From assembly GCF_022458985.1 (NCBI RefSeq), contig NC_061782.1:11921672-11985671 (forward strand): a stretch of 64,000 nt of DNA, given 5' to 3'. Below are positions 1 through 14,600 of this stretch, one piece after another. Position 1 is the first letter of the stretch; each line of letters starts with the position of its first letter. The stretch is from Mugil cephalus (lineage: Eukaryota; Chordata; Actinopteri; Mugiliformes; Mugilidae). A program made the position numbers and the translations under genes. The notes under the pieces were generated by a model. The model had not been told where the DNA came from. It searched no databases and saw nothing but the letters and a program-made list of their open reading frames with translations.

Positions 1-1164
1 ATATCACTGCTGCGCAAATCATAAAAATGTGAATTTAATGTGTGGCAAATGAATGAATTTCACGCATGGCTGTGGAACATAATGTCCATTTCTGTCTGTT
101 GATGGAAGAGTTAAATTAATTCGCATCTAATGACTGTAAGCAAACAAATGACCCACAAATTATTCCTTAAACCCAATAAAGAGCAGCACAAACAGCTGCA
201 GCTGTAACACGTCTCCACAGGATCTTAGAGCAGCAGCTCGTACAAGGATAAAATAAATGGTAGGTGAAATATACAGGACCCCATCTACCTTCTTCTGAGT
301 CTAACAGTTAACTCGCATGTTAACTTTTCCTCAATAAAATTTATTATATTATGATTCTTGATTACCCTGATTAACGTCTCGAGCCAAATGTGCAGAAATT
401 GTGACCACATCATACTCCTTTTCCTCCTCTACGTTCCTCTCGAGTGTGAGTGAATCTAGAAATACTCTGCTGGGTAGATGCGACGCAGAAGAACAAGTCT
501 TACTTTATGCTGCTTTGGTTTGACGTAATTGAATGAATAAAGTCAGATCTAAATCGATCACAAGCTTTTTTTGCGCAGACAACTACCGGATATTAACTCC
601 CTTGCCATATTTCTACCTTGCAAAAGGTAAAACGTGCAATAAAATAAAATAACTCCTTTCTCAAAATTAAGTCTACTGCTGCCTTACAATTCAACACAAT
701 GGTTCCAGTCCAGACACTGTACACGAGGAGGAGCAAACGGGGTCAAGGGAAGTGGGGAAAAAAAAAAAGAAAAGTGAACGTGTCCATCTACTCGTCTGGA
801 ATGACCTGCTGAACGATCCGAATCTGCACTCACAAGAAATGTCGTTATCACTTTCAGACCTTGCTTTTTTTTTTTTTTTTGACTGAATTAGATGATGACT
901 CAAGCATCCAAAGTAAAACAGATTAAACTAAATAAGTCTTCACCTCGGGGGACAAAACAGATCACAATGCCATAGTAAACCTATAAAAATTAAGAGGCTG
1001 CGACAGCCAGCGAATGACGGATGCGATGACAGTTCTGGGTCCTTCCTGAGCCTTCATGCGTGAGATGTAAGGACAGACCGCCTGCCTCTGACACAGGTAG
1101 TCCCGGCCGCCCCCTCCCTCCCCCCAACCCCCACCCCCCCACATCAAATGAAATCTCCACTTAC
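1..1164. other. prim2 intron downstream of the last exon seen
   Basis: AT-rich sequence to the left of the 1165-1233 exon. It was examined for the last PRIM2 exon (the segment after THN in the human protein), but no matching frame was found, so the final exon(s) should lie beyond base 1. It includes a C-rich run at about 1108-1141 and short poly-A/T runs. Confidence 0.6.
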
Positions 1165-2668
1165 ATTGTGTGTCAGCTCAAAGTATTTTTGGCATGCCAG
1201 CTGGTAGTGCATTCCTTTAACCAGCTCCAGGATCTGCAAGGAACAGAGTACAAAAGGGAGGTTAAATTGGTGCACCTTAGATCCTGGCAGCTCATTCATT
1301 GGGGATATTGCACACTGCAGCCACGCATTCAAACACATTTAATTGGTTTTTGGTCAATTACCTACATAAACATACCTCAGTAATAATAATGAGCGCGGCG
1401 AAACACATCCTTCAGGAAAATCGTTGCAAACGTAATATAAACACATCACGGGCTTATTTGGGTTGATTTAAATATTCATGCCCTGAGTCAACTCTGTGTA
1501 GAATAACCGCTGGCCATGATTACACATTCAAGTCTTCCAGTTCAGATTTAGGATTTTCTATTTTCTTTCCTTCGTAAAGCTCTAAAGTTGAATGGGGAGG
1601 GTGTGAGCAGCCGCGCCGAAGCTCATATTCTGTTCGGGTCACATAACAGCTCCCACATCCTTGTAATGTTAGTGTGACTGCATACTCGGGGTGAATGACC
1701 TGCCGCACAATCAATTCAAAGTCCCCGGCACTCACTCTGAAACTATTCAGAGGAGTCTGGCTGCATTTGGTTCCTTCATTATTCCCCAGGTTCCCGGAGG
1801 CTGCCTGCAGCGCTGTACCGCCACCAGCACGCCCCGGCTCAGGGGCGGCTGTTAGATCGGTGATGAGCTGCACTCCGCTTCAGACACATATATTGCTGTT
1901 TTTATTACAGTTTCACTTTGCTTAGTGGAATACAAGAACATTTGCGAGCGTGAACAAAAAACACGGGTAATAAAAAGACAACACTAGCTGCGCCGGTTGT
2001 TTTATTTGAGTCACAATGATGTGTTTGTTCTGAGGGTTTGTGAGGTTTCTACTTCACACTATTACAGTCGTAACCATGTTTACTTTTCATTTAGATTTTT
2101 TTTATTTTTTAAAGAAATAAATCTCTGTGAACGGAATATACTCTATGTGTATTTGTAGCATTAATTAAACATCATCATCAGTTTAGGAGGGAAGCTGGTG
2201 GAGCTAAGGAAAAGAAAACAATTTTCTTGAAAAATAAATAAATAAAGTCTACGCAACTAATTAGAATAAATCCAATTAATCACTAAATAATTCCCAACAA
2301 TGACACAATCACACAACCCCATTCACTGTATGGAGCAGTTCTTACAGAACCTGCTGCAGAGCTGCATACTATTAGTTTTGTTTCTACTGTCAGTCTAAAA
2401 TTAATTTGAATAAAGACCGTTGTGATCATTATGAAATAATAAATACACCGTATTAATGCTACGTACCTAAAACTCCTTCAGCTCTAGACTTGAAGCTACA
2501 GATTCCTTAACTCTACCACAGGTTAAACATTTTTAAAACTTCATTTCCCCATGTCCACGCTCCCAGTCACTGATAATCTGGTGACTAACGTTTTACCATT
2601 TTCAGATTTTTATTTATTTTTTTTATTTGACACTGACTTTATTAGTTATTAACCCAAAGATAAAACTG

Positions 2669-2699
<31 letters not shown>

Positions 2700-5600
2700 T
2701 TTGTGACACGGGGGAGGAAACCTAATAAGCCAAGCTGTGCCCAGTCAGAGGCAGGTAACGAACGCTGGAGGGCTTCTTCAACCATTTACCCGACTGTGGA
2801 CAGAACGGCACCCACCTGACTGATTCCACTGGGAGACACCTTGTAGACCTGCAGCTTCTGCTTCAGCAGCTCGGGGTCACTGTGACGGAATGGACACCCT
2901 TCGGACAGAAAACATTAAATCACAAAATAAACACGCACTCGTGTTGTGTCTCTATTTCAAAGCAAACTTCTAAAAAGCTGAAGAAAGCAGTTTAATAGCT
3001 AATCAAATAACGGCATCTGCTCACCGTGATGGTCGCCTTGGCTGGGCGGGTTTGATAAAATCACCTTCATGCAACTGTAGGGGGTGTAGTCCGCCCGCTT
3101 GCCTTCCTTGCCAAACATGTGGCGGATGCCGTAGGCATAGGCTTTGTCAAACTACAGAGAGGAGGAGAGAGGCAAAGACCAGGCATTAGCGAGGATGAGA
3201 GTGTAAGAGGGACAAGGTTGGGGTGAAAAGAGACATTGTCATACATCATGTCAGTTTTGACAAGGTGTTTTCCTCGATGAATTATAGGGCTATTAGAGCG
3301 GAGCTGCTGTAGAGGTGTCACCACACTCCAGATAGCTGAGTTACGGATACAGTAATGTGGCCCTCTTTCTCTGTGCTTGTACCGCAGAGTGGTTTAATGC
3401 TATGTAATTTAAATCAAAGAATACAAGTAGGAAACCAAACACACACACACACACACAAACACACACTGCACCCGTATTCAGCGGAATGCATTACTATATA
3501 AATATACACCGATCAGCCACAACATTATGACCGCTGACAGGAGAAGTAAACAACACTGATCATATTGTGATGATGTTCTGCTGGGAAACTTTTGGACCTG
3601 GCATTCACTCGTATGGATGCAGCCCCACCCCAGTCTTTCTAACAAGTAAAATCACTCTATAAAATTATTAAAAGATTCAGTTTTTCTAACGCTGTATGGT
3701 AATTAAAGATAAACAAATAAAATAAGCTGTCAGGTGTCCATATATACTCCCTCAGATACATTTTTCTGGCCTGTTCTCAGAAGTTTTTCATAAGATCTTC
3801 CAAAAGCCACCAAACTTCAAAATCAAGGACATAAATGAACTCTTAGGCGTCAGACTTCTGCAAACCTCCATGTAATCTTCCATCTGTATTCAAACAAAAA
3901 AAGCTTCTTCAAACTTTTTTTTTTTTTTTTTTTTTAAAATCGGGGTCATTTCACCCAATCTCCGCAATGAACTCCTTTTATCCTTTTTCATTGTACAGTA
4001 ATTCTGTGCGGTCATTAAAGTGCACCGCGGTGACCCTGCCTCTAAAAATCAAACAGTAAAATAGACGCAGAGTGCAGCGACAGCGCGGCAGAACAATATC
4101 GCCACGACTGCTCCCGTCGTAACACATTAATGTTGCAATAAAACCCTTGAACTTGCTAATATGACAAGCTGCAGTGGCAAATTCAAAAACCCCATCAAAT
4201 CTTCTTTAAGAATAATAAATCAAATATTAATTATGTAGTGCTTCTGAGGATTCAAAAAGCCCTTTCTTTATTTAAGAACCTCTCACGCTATTAAAACCAA
4301 ATGTGGAGCTCGGCAGGCACTAAACATGTATAATGTGAAATTATTTGGACATAAAAAAAAAGATCATACGTGTTCTACAAAGTGGTACAAAGACTTAACG
4401 ATGATATGCGATTAAAGTTTCAGGTGAAGCCGAGGTTAAAGCAAGGTGGTATTTGTATCTCGTCTAATAATTTGCTCACGTACTCATGATGGTACAACAG
4501 CTCTTACGCAGTTGGACCAGATTTGAACATATTACACCTAATATCAACGGTATGTAACCAGTGTTAGCTGTTCAAGTACTATACGCAGTGGAAATAACAA
4601 TTAAACAAAAAAGCTCAATGAAGTGTTGCAGATATAGGAAATGCCAAAAACTGCAGTACCTCCAGTGACCACTTGAGGGTGGTTCTGAAAATCCCCATGT
4701 TAAAACTTATGCATAAAGCTCTCACTTCACTTTGACACACTTTAACAGAAATCATGGAATTACATAAAGGACTTGAGGCCTTGGCTGCATTTCACAAAAC
4801 GGGATGAAAATTAGGCCGTTTGCAATTAGTGCAAGGCTGTGATTTTAACGCACGAAAACGAGCAACACGCTGACACACCGGTCTACCCGACATGGTACCG
4901 AGTTCCAAGAATCCCGTGTTTTAGACCAGGTGCAAAAAAAATTGCTGCCATTGCCCAAACAAGCAGCACCCTCTGTGGACGGGGGTAATGTTAAATGTCC
5001 TCCAGCGGCACGCTGGAGCAGGAGCAATCCGACTAAGGAAACAGCAAAAAAAAAAAAAAAAAACGTTTTGTACAAATATTCTCTCGTTTCATCCATTTTA
5101 CATGATGACAGGCGGGCTGATGAAAGCCATAGCTCTCAGGCTGCGGGCTGCACAACTTTGGCTCCAACTCAGGAGGAGCGTGTTATGGAAGTAATTCATT
5201 CTCCAAGTTGCTGTTTAGCCGTCAACGTGTTAAAGTATCAGGAGGAGATTGTGTTTAGACGGACAATGAAACGGCTGGTATGGTGCTGAATACATATGGG
5301 CATAGGACTAGTTTTCTTTCACACAGTTGAAACAGAAGCTAATGTAATCAGATAGGATGGGATGGTTGCTAAGGTGGATGCTGCCCGCTTTGGTGATGCC
5401 ACCTCCTTTGCCCATTTTGGAATTAGCCAGTAGTTGAGACACAGGACAGGCACTGAGAAAATGACTGATGTCACAGAGGATCCATCCATCTTTAGATATA
5501 GTTCATGAGTAGGTTGTAAAATAGTTTGACATTTTAAACATGCTGCCTTAGCCTAGACCTGGAAGAAAGATACTCAGGCGCAGCTCAATCAGCCACCAGG

Positions 5601-8600
5601 ACATACAGACATGACATCCCATAATGATGTTACGAGCCTCTCGTTTCATATTTGGACCCAAACGTCCCCAAACAGCTCACACAGGGCCACATCTTTCTGT
5701 CTTCACTTGTGAAGTTTAATTGCAGTTTGAAAATGGTTCAGAAACTCAAAGAGAAGTGGATCCATTTGATTCAAAAGCAAGGACCCACAGCGTGTGAGCG
5801 TGATGTCCTCATTAAGTAGTCCTACTGGTCCTGTAAGTACTTGGATTTATCTAGTGGCATTGGGAAATTCCAACACCAGGATGTACAACAACCACCTTCT
5901 GATGTGTAGAAATGAATATAAGGTGCAACAATAAATGAGAACTAAACTGTTTTATACTATTTCTTATAACCATATTCAGTCAGATGGATATGTTGAGCAT
6001 CTTGCATTTTATTGAACTGTCCCATAAAATAAAATATATTTAGCATTTCTTTTATAACCGGCTGTGTTCCTACACTTCCTCCTACACTTGAGAAAATCCT
6101 GCATACACCCCAGTACGGCTGACCCCCAAACTGAGCGAATTCAGAAAATCAGACTAGAGAGACTAAACACGGGCACAAAAGACGCATTAAAAAGGAGCCG
6201 AGCCACATCTCTTCCAGTGCGCATCGTGGCTCGTGGGGCTACATCGCTGTTACATCCCCCCACACTCTAGGACACATTCACAAAAACCCGCGGCAATGGA
6301 GACAGAGAAATAGGACACAATCAAAGGGATTACGAGTGTGTGCGCGTGTGTGTAAACTTGGCACGGCTTCTTAGGCTCAGTCCGTAGTGACTGATGTGCC
6401 TGTAGCTGCAATCCCTCTTATGTGTAATACCGTTAAAATAGTTCCCGTTTTTAATCGGCACAACAGGCTATTTCCCACCGCAAAAAAAAATAAATAAATA
6501 AAAAACAAAAAGGTGAGGGACTCTAAAACGCCGCAAGTGCACGCGAGTGGAAAAACTGTGGAGCCACATGAGGTAATTTACACACAAGAAGTGTCTAAAC
6601 TAAAAAAAAAAAAAAAAAAAAAAAACTCACTGATTATTAGGACAATTCAGTGCTTCGGGTAATGCGTGGCCTTTTTTTTTCCAGCGTGAGCTATTTCATC
6701 ATGTCACTGCGGGAAAAGCACAGGTGTAACTAATGAGATGAATGTTGACTGAATTCATTTAGCTTCTTTCGGTTTCAGGGTGCAGGTGTCGTGCATGCTG
6801 GGTCACTTTGGCAGTGTCCCACTCTATGGGATGTTTGATTAGCACAAAGCCATCAATAATGCTTTTAGTAACACCTGCGCTTTTCCTGCTGCGCCATGTC
6901 ACAACATCTGCCGTGGAAGAGGCTCATTATAGCACAGTCGATGCTGGATATGTATGAGCGATATCATTAGCAAAATACACTCACTGGCCACTTTTTTAGG
7001 TACACTTGTTCAATTGCTTGTTAGCACAAATCAGCCAATCACATGGCTGCAATTCAATGCATTCGGGCATGTAGAGGTGATCAAGACAACTTGCTGAAGT
7101 TCAAAACTGAGCATCAGAATGGAGAAGAAAGAGGATTTAAGTGACTTTGAATGTGGTATGTTTGTTGGTTCCAGACGGGCTGGTCTGAGCATTTCAGGAA
7201 CTGCTGATCTACGGGGATTTTCATGCACAACCATCTCTAGGGTTTTACAGAGAATGGTCTAAAAAAGAGAAACTATTCAGTAAGTGGCAGTTGTGTGAAC
7301 GAAAATGCCTTGTTGATGTGAGAGGTCAGAGGAGAACTGGTTGGAGATGATAGAAAGGCAACAGTAACTCAAATAACCACTGGTTACAACCAAGGAATGC
7401 AGAATACCATCTCTGAACGCACAGCACGTCCAACCTAGAAGAAGATGGGCTACAGCAGTAGAAGACCACACCGGGTGTCACTCCTGTCAGCTAAGAACAG
7501 GAAACTGAGGCTACAGTTCACACAGGCTCACCAACACTAGACAATAGAAGATTGGAAAAATGTTGCCTGGTCTGATGAGTCTCAATTTCAGCTGCGACGT
7601 TCGGATGGCAGGGTCAGAATTTGGCGTAAACAACATGAAAGCATGGATCCGTCCTGCCTTCTATCAACGGTTCAGGCTGCTAGTGGTGGTGATGTAATGG
7701 TGTGGCGGATATTTTCTTGGCACACTTTGGGCCCCTTAGTACAAGTTGAGCATGGTTTAAATGCCACAGCCTACCTGAGTATTGTTGCTGACCATGTCCA
7801 TTCCTTTATGACCACAGTGTACCCATCTACTGACGGCTTCTTCCAGCAGGATAATGCACCATGTCACAAAGCTCATATCATCTCAAACTAGTTTCTTGAA
7901 CATGACAATGAGTTCACTGTGCTCCAATGGCCTCCACAGTCACCAGATCTCAACCCAATAAAGCACATTTGGGATGTGTTGGAACGGGAGATTCACATCA
8001 CAGATGTGCAGCCAACAAATCTGCAGCAACTGTGTGATGTTATCATGTCAATATGGACCAAAATCTCTGAGCAATGTTTCCGACACCTTGTTGAAAGTAT
8101 GCCATGGAGAATTGAGGCAGTTCTGAAGGCAAAAGGGGGTCCAACATTTTACTAGCAAGGTGTACCTAATAAATTGGTTGGTGACTGTATATGGGTTCAA
8201 ATTAGTCAACAACACAAACACCACTAGCTTGTTTATTCAACATGAAAAGTAAAATAAGTGCAATTGTAGGGCCCTTTTTTAATCTGTTTATATCAGATAA
8301 AGATGTAGTTCTCAGACTTGTATTTACGTGTTTAATCTTTTAAGTCCTGGTTGATTTTGTAAGGTTGAATAATTCCGAGGGCAACAAAATAAATCCGAGG
8401 TCAGGCAAAATTAGACCTTTTTTAATTATTCTGTGAGCAAACGTGATTTGGTTTTATGGTGCAGGGCATAATAAAAGGAGTTGGTTCCCTGACTGGGGAA
8501 TTTGGAGGCGTGAAGTTTGTCTCCTACAGCTCATCATCCAACAGCTCACTGTGGTTCAATTACTCCCTGAAATATTTTTAAACCGATCCACTGTCAAGTA

Positions 8601-11600
8601 ACGTTAAGAATGATCGTTGTCTTGTTTTTGTGGAGGCATTTTTGATGGACGACACAGGTCAGTGCTAAGCTCAATGAAAAAAATCAAATCTTTGCATTTA
8701 CAGGTTTTCTGCAGGTTTGTAATTTTAAACTTTTTAAGACCTTTTTAAGACCATTATGGGTTAAATTTAAGACCTACATGAAGCATGAAAAATGAAGAAA
8801 ATCAGAGACCCAGAATTACTTTCAAAATAACAGAATGCATTGTCATTCATCTCTCATCCCTGGGGTGGGGTCTGCTAATGAGAAAGAGAAACATAATAGG
8901 TCAGAGCCATAGGGGATCATACTGCAAATGAAGTGGTAATAAATGGACGTGAGGATTTAAGACTTGACTAAATGTAATTTAAGACCCACAATGCAAAATA
9001 TGCTCGTATTTAAGACTTTTTAAGGATTCTCAAATTTTAGACTTTTTAAGACTCATCTAATGATTTAACATTGTGTATAGACATCTTCACAGTCAACAGT
9101 GTGATGTTTTTTGAGGGGCGGGGCTTAGCTGGAGGCAAAACATCTCAAACACTACAGCCTGTAAACACCGGTTAGCAAACAGTTTTGGCTGGAATGGACG
9201 AGGAAACCCATATTTTAGAGAATATATTAAAACACTCACTCCCTGAGACCATGAGTGTTATTTCTAAAAGTTGACTCTGACTGATGGGCCTTTATTCACA
9301 GACCCCCTACACTCACTGGATGGATGATCCAACCAAAGGAGGACACAGAGGAGACGAGTCTGGTCTGTCTGTATCAAGTGAAGCCTCTCCAACAAAGATA
9401 TTAGAAGTGGAACCACTGTGGAGGGTAACGTAGTACATGCAACTTCCGCTTGGACACCCTAAAACATAGAACTAATGTTGCGTTAGCTAGCGGTTAGCAT
9501 TAGCATTAACATGTAACAAGAAGCCCCTAAATAATGAATAACTTAAGCGTAATTTCAGTCGCAATTTAGTCTAACCCATAACATTATCCACGCTGAAACG
9601 AGCAAGACGACGTGTTCACCTCAAACCTTCCTCTGTTGTGCCTGCAGCTAATTATGTGACGTCGCAGTGACGTAGGCCATGAAGGGGTCTACGTCAAGGG
9701 CAAAACATATTAATGTTGGAATACTTTGATTAGGAGGCTATAGGCTTAGTCACATCCTTTGGCAGAGAACACTCCTAAGGACCTTTTCTGACTCCGCAGT
9801 GGCATCAAACATCTGTAACAGAGTGCTCTGCTAGATTGGCAGCATCTCAGCCGCAGACAGAAATAGGCTGAACAGGCTGGTGAAGAAGGTCGGCACCGTT
9901 CTGGGCTGCCCTCTCGAGCCTGTGGAGGTGGTGGGTGATCGGAGGATGAAAACAAAGCTGTCATCCCTGATGGAAATCCCCCTTCATGGTGCTGTAACAG
10001 TTAGCGGAGGCCGTCCTTCCTGCTGCTGCGAGGCTGCACAACCGAGCCTGCTCCCAGTAGACCACATACGTTTAACTACTACTGCACTGCCCTTTGAACA
10101 GTTTGCTGCAAATTTCTCCAGTGTGGCATAAATAAAGGATCGTCTTTACTTATGTCAAGTTGTTTGAATAGCAGTATTATTCTACAAGGTACTTAAGACA
10201 AAAGACAAGAAACTTTACTACAAGGTGGCCCTACTATTTAGTTGTACATGGAACTTTACATACAGAAAGTATTTTAAAAGCATGAAAGAAAAACTCACAA
10301 AAGACACTAGCGGCAAAAATAGCGTGGTGTGCACTCGCGTCCAACCTCTGAGAGCAGTTAATATAACATGCCATCTTCCATTGTTCTCCCTCCAATGTGA
10401 AAAAAAAAATGTGTCAGTTAGTGGAAATTAATTAACCTGAAGTTAACATCTGTAAAACAAGCAGTTCAAACAAAGCAGCCCAAGCCCGAGGCGATACAAC
10501 GCACTAAACTGCGGTGGAAATAGACGCTCCTCCGAATGAGAGCCCAACTTCCGTGCCAAGAAAAATGGATAGATCAAGTTGATTTCATCAATTTCCTCTC
10601 TCCCTCTACTCTAATGTTACATTGCCTCTTTCTCCAGGCCTCCCTTTTGGCATCGCTGCCTCCCATCCTTTTCTCTCTGTGCCTGTCGCATACTAATGAG
10701 CAGGCTTTGTGCAGCCTGCCACAAAGTGCAGTCCCTGACACAACACATACATCACTGCGAGAGCTGCGATCTGGTCAGCACCATTTTGCTGCCTCTGCTG
10801 TGGAACAAAAGCGGGGCTTTGTGCAGAGCTCATCACACTTTCTCTGGGAGCTTGTACACGGGAAGCAAGCCACCTCAGAAATGGGGCACCGAAGAAGAAG
10901 GCTGCAACAAGAATCCTAACGGGTACACACCTGAGCAGGCGCAGACAGACGAATGTTGATTTAACTGTGAAAGGCATTGTGTGTTTTGTTTTTTTTTTTC
11001 AACAGCATAGAAGATGGAAAATCTTTGTGTGTCTCAAGTGGAAGCACTTATTTTCTTTTACATGCCTGCACACAAAAACACTCTTACACAATTAAACCTT
11101 TAGGGAGAGAATGAAAGTCAAAATAACCACCCTGACTTCTAACATATTCTGCTGCAACACAAAATCATTTCAAAGAGACACAAACACAAATTACTGGAGA
11201 TGTCTTTGTTTACTTCTCATCTCATCATTAACACACAAATTATATTATTTTGAATTAATAAAACAACAATTTTTGATTTTTTTTTTTGAAAACTGAAATG
11301 TTTGACACATTAGATGTTTTTGTGGGTTTGAGGGTTTGAATTTTCATAATGAGCCACACAGTTCAACAGTTTTAAATTAATAAATTTCATGCTGTGTGAT
11401 TCAGTAGAAATACTAGTAGACATTCAAATTGTATCTAAAACACAGGACATTTTTCTTCCTCCTCTATTTCCTATCTAGTATTTGCAAAGACAACCAAAGA
11501 GAAAAGGCATCAGTGTTTTACATGTCCTTCAGTGTATCTAAGAACATGACTGGTAGGGACCATGTGATCTACTCCAAATCAATATTCAAAGACAACAGGA

Positions 11601-14600
11601 CCCAGGGCTCAAGGCCCATCCGTATGCACAGACGTATATTCAACTCAGCACACAGATTTCTCGGTATTGACCTTACACCTTGTTTACACTGTATCTTCTG
11701 ATTACGACGCAAAAGTGAATTTGAAAAAGTTCTGCCATGGTTTTCAGGCCTCACGTTCCTCTCAAAAGTTAGCTTCGGTCATGACAATCAATTTAAATCT
11801 TTTAGTTTTTTAATTAAAGCCGCACCCCGATCATAATGTCAAACCAACAGTGATGTCAGACAGGGAAAGCAGGCCCAAGATCCTAAAACTAACAAATGCT
11901 TGAATTTTACTTGAAGAGTGGCTCAACTGACTGTAGAGTAGAGGATTAATCCAAGAAGAAGAACGAGTGGAATCAGGTCTGCTGTGAAGCACTCAGAGAT
12001 GTGTCTCGGAGGATTATTGTTTATGTCAAGCAGCTTCTAGAAGAAAAGGTATTCTTACTAGGAAATGAGTCAAACCTCAAGATGCAGAGTGAAGTCAACT
12101 CACTTGGATGGAAAGTTAATGTTCATGTTTAACTGACTTCAGAGTTTATCTTGTAACAAATACAATATCTTGACAAATCCCACGTGGCTGCACTGATGAC
12201 AGGGAACAAAAAAGCTTCGAAAAAGTTTGCATCAGCCGTGTCTCATTTCTAAGATTCAGACCTCACTGTCATATCTGTACAAGTAAATCGATACAAGCAA
12301 TAACAACCATTTAACAGGCAGTTATTTTCTTGAAAGTCGATAGTGCGACAACATTTATGAGGGCAGACGTTTGATTCATGCACACCAGCCAAGCCAAGCG
12401 AGGCTCTCTATATCAGTCGTGTCTGCAGCTTTGGAATGACTTAACCAACGAGTTTAAACACAATGCAGTGAGAAATTCAAACACAATCACATCAGAACAC
12501 ATTTTCTCAGAAGCTTGATTCTAATGAATTTCTATTCAAAGCGTTACAACAGACCTAAACAGAATAATTTATTTCTACTGAATCACACAGCATGAAATTC
12601 TATTTGTTCAATTTGAACCGTTCCATTGTGTGGAGTCTCCTGTCACTGCTGCCTCTTAATCACATAAAAGAGAAGCGCTTCTCTTCATGTGGAACAATTT
12701 TAGTGTCTTTACTGTGTCTGTGCCGTTTCCTATTGGGAAGCTTAATAAGTGAACTCATAACCACTTAAGTCTTCATTAGCCTCATCACAGCAGCGCGGGC
12801 GCATAATGACACCAGCGCACTTTCTTTCAATCAATACAGCTTTGATGGGGCCACTTCATCACCAATAAAACAGCACCAGCCATTCAATAGCCCTCTGGAG
12901 ACAGATCCTGAGGTATTCAGACCAAACTCAACACGGGAAAAAAGAACGTATAATTACTTGTGATTATTAACTTATATTTGTATAGAAAATGATTGATGAT
13001 AGGACACTTATCACAAATAATAAGTGTAAAAATATAGACTGAAAACTGTGATTTTGTCAAAGGATGTAGTTGAAAAGAAGTTTTTTCCTCAGGTTATGCT
13101 TCATCAACTTCATTTACACTGATCATCCACAACAGGAGAAACATGGACCATTTTGTGACAATTCAGTGTTTTACAGGGAAGTGTTACTTAGACATGCACC
13201 ACCCACCTAGACCAGACCTGACACCCCCAGCCCACAGCAATGACACTCCTTGATGTCGGCAGCCATCCCCAGCAGGATGCAGCCTGACACAGACACACAT
13301 ATGAAAACTACCTGAATGAGAATTAAGTGCACTGAACCCCTTTGTCAATTTAAATGTGTTTTTGTCATTACTTGTGCTCCACCTCTTCTTACCACTTTAT
13401 TTTGCATCTATAAGAGTGTTCAATAAATGATAATGTTTTTGGTTAAATTGAGGCCAGTGACATTTGTTATCACCGTGTCATTTTTATTGTGAAAATGGAA
13501 GGAGAAAAAACAGTGTCAGCTCCAAATATCGTCTGAGAAAAATCAGCAGCACATATGTTTTTTGTATCTACACAATATTAGGAAGGTGGTCATAATGTTG
13601 TGCCCGATCGGTATATCCTATAAAACTATACCTTTGCTGATGTTATTCCGATATTATGAAATTTAGGATGCGATGCATCGTTACTGTAAGCATTACCTTG
13701 TCTGCGTCCACTTTGCCTCTTATGAACTCCATCCTCCAGAACTGCAGGGCCTGCTCCAGAGAGAGGCCGATACCTTTGAGGAAGAGGCCGTACTGCATCC
13801 GGCCGCCGTGGCGGAGGTGGTGGTTCTCTCTCAGGGCCTGGTGGAGCTGCCTCATGCACAGAGGGAACGACTTTCCTGCAAGCTGGAGGCAGTCAGTTGT
13901 TAATGACTAATATGAAGACGTGCTCTACAACACCGCACAACATCTGTAAGTGCAAACTAGTAGTATTTTGGTGCTAAATATACTTTATGTTCGCAAACGA
14001 GCAGCATGAAGCTGAATAGATGGTCAATGCAACTTACTGAATCAATTTGTTCCAAGGAGATTTTCCCAACGTTCTTCTGCATGCTGTAGTCCTGTCCCAC
14101 GTATGCATGGCTAAAAAAAAAAAAAAAGGAAAAACGTGAACATTTTGAGACAAATTTAGAAGCAAAAAGACTTGACATTAAGGAAAATGAACTTGAATGG
14201 AACATATACCTCACGACAAACTTTAAACAGTTAAGACTAGTGTAATGATTAGTGACCTGCCCTCTTATCTCGACAAACTGCCCGCTAATCCTTAGCAACA
14301 AATAGACGATTTATGTTGTTTTTCATTTTATCTGAAGTAAAAAAAAAAAAAAAAATCTCCCTCATTGCGCTCTAAGCTACTATCCTCTGCTGTGGAAGCT
14401 GGAAGTCAACCGCTGTGGAGCAAAACGTTTCTTGGTGCTGGCACAAATTCAAATTTTTTCACAAGTCAATGTGTGAAAGGCTTTTTATAGGACGCGCTGC
14501 CTTAATTACAGAGGTTTACAGTAAAAGTGACACGTTGGAAGTGACAAGTGCTAATTGCATTTAAGACAAACTTTCTAACACATTTGTGAGCTTTTCGACC

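Larger units (their letters stand above)
3152..13696. other. Large prim2 intron (10.5 kb), repeat-bearing
   Basis: Intron between the 13697-13882 and 3025-3151 exons. It holds, left to right: a CA repeat (about 3441-3469), a MITE fragment (3505-3645), a Tc1-like transposon (6978-8187), a TTTAAGACC-rich repeat (8696-9056), a copy of a 500-bp repeat (9104-9603), a LINE 3' fragment (9739-10160), a long inverted repeat (arms near 11383 and 12599) and another MITE (13115-13614). Between 3700 and 6970 only AT-rich sequence and homopolymers were seen. No host gene was recognised inside. Confidence 0.6.

Noticed and set aside
962-1147. Minus-strand frame with a Gly/Trp-rich start, tested as a last PRIM2 exon
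   Set aside because: It does not match the PRIM2 C-terminal segment, and it begins in a C-rich low-complexity run.
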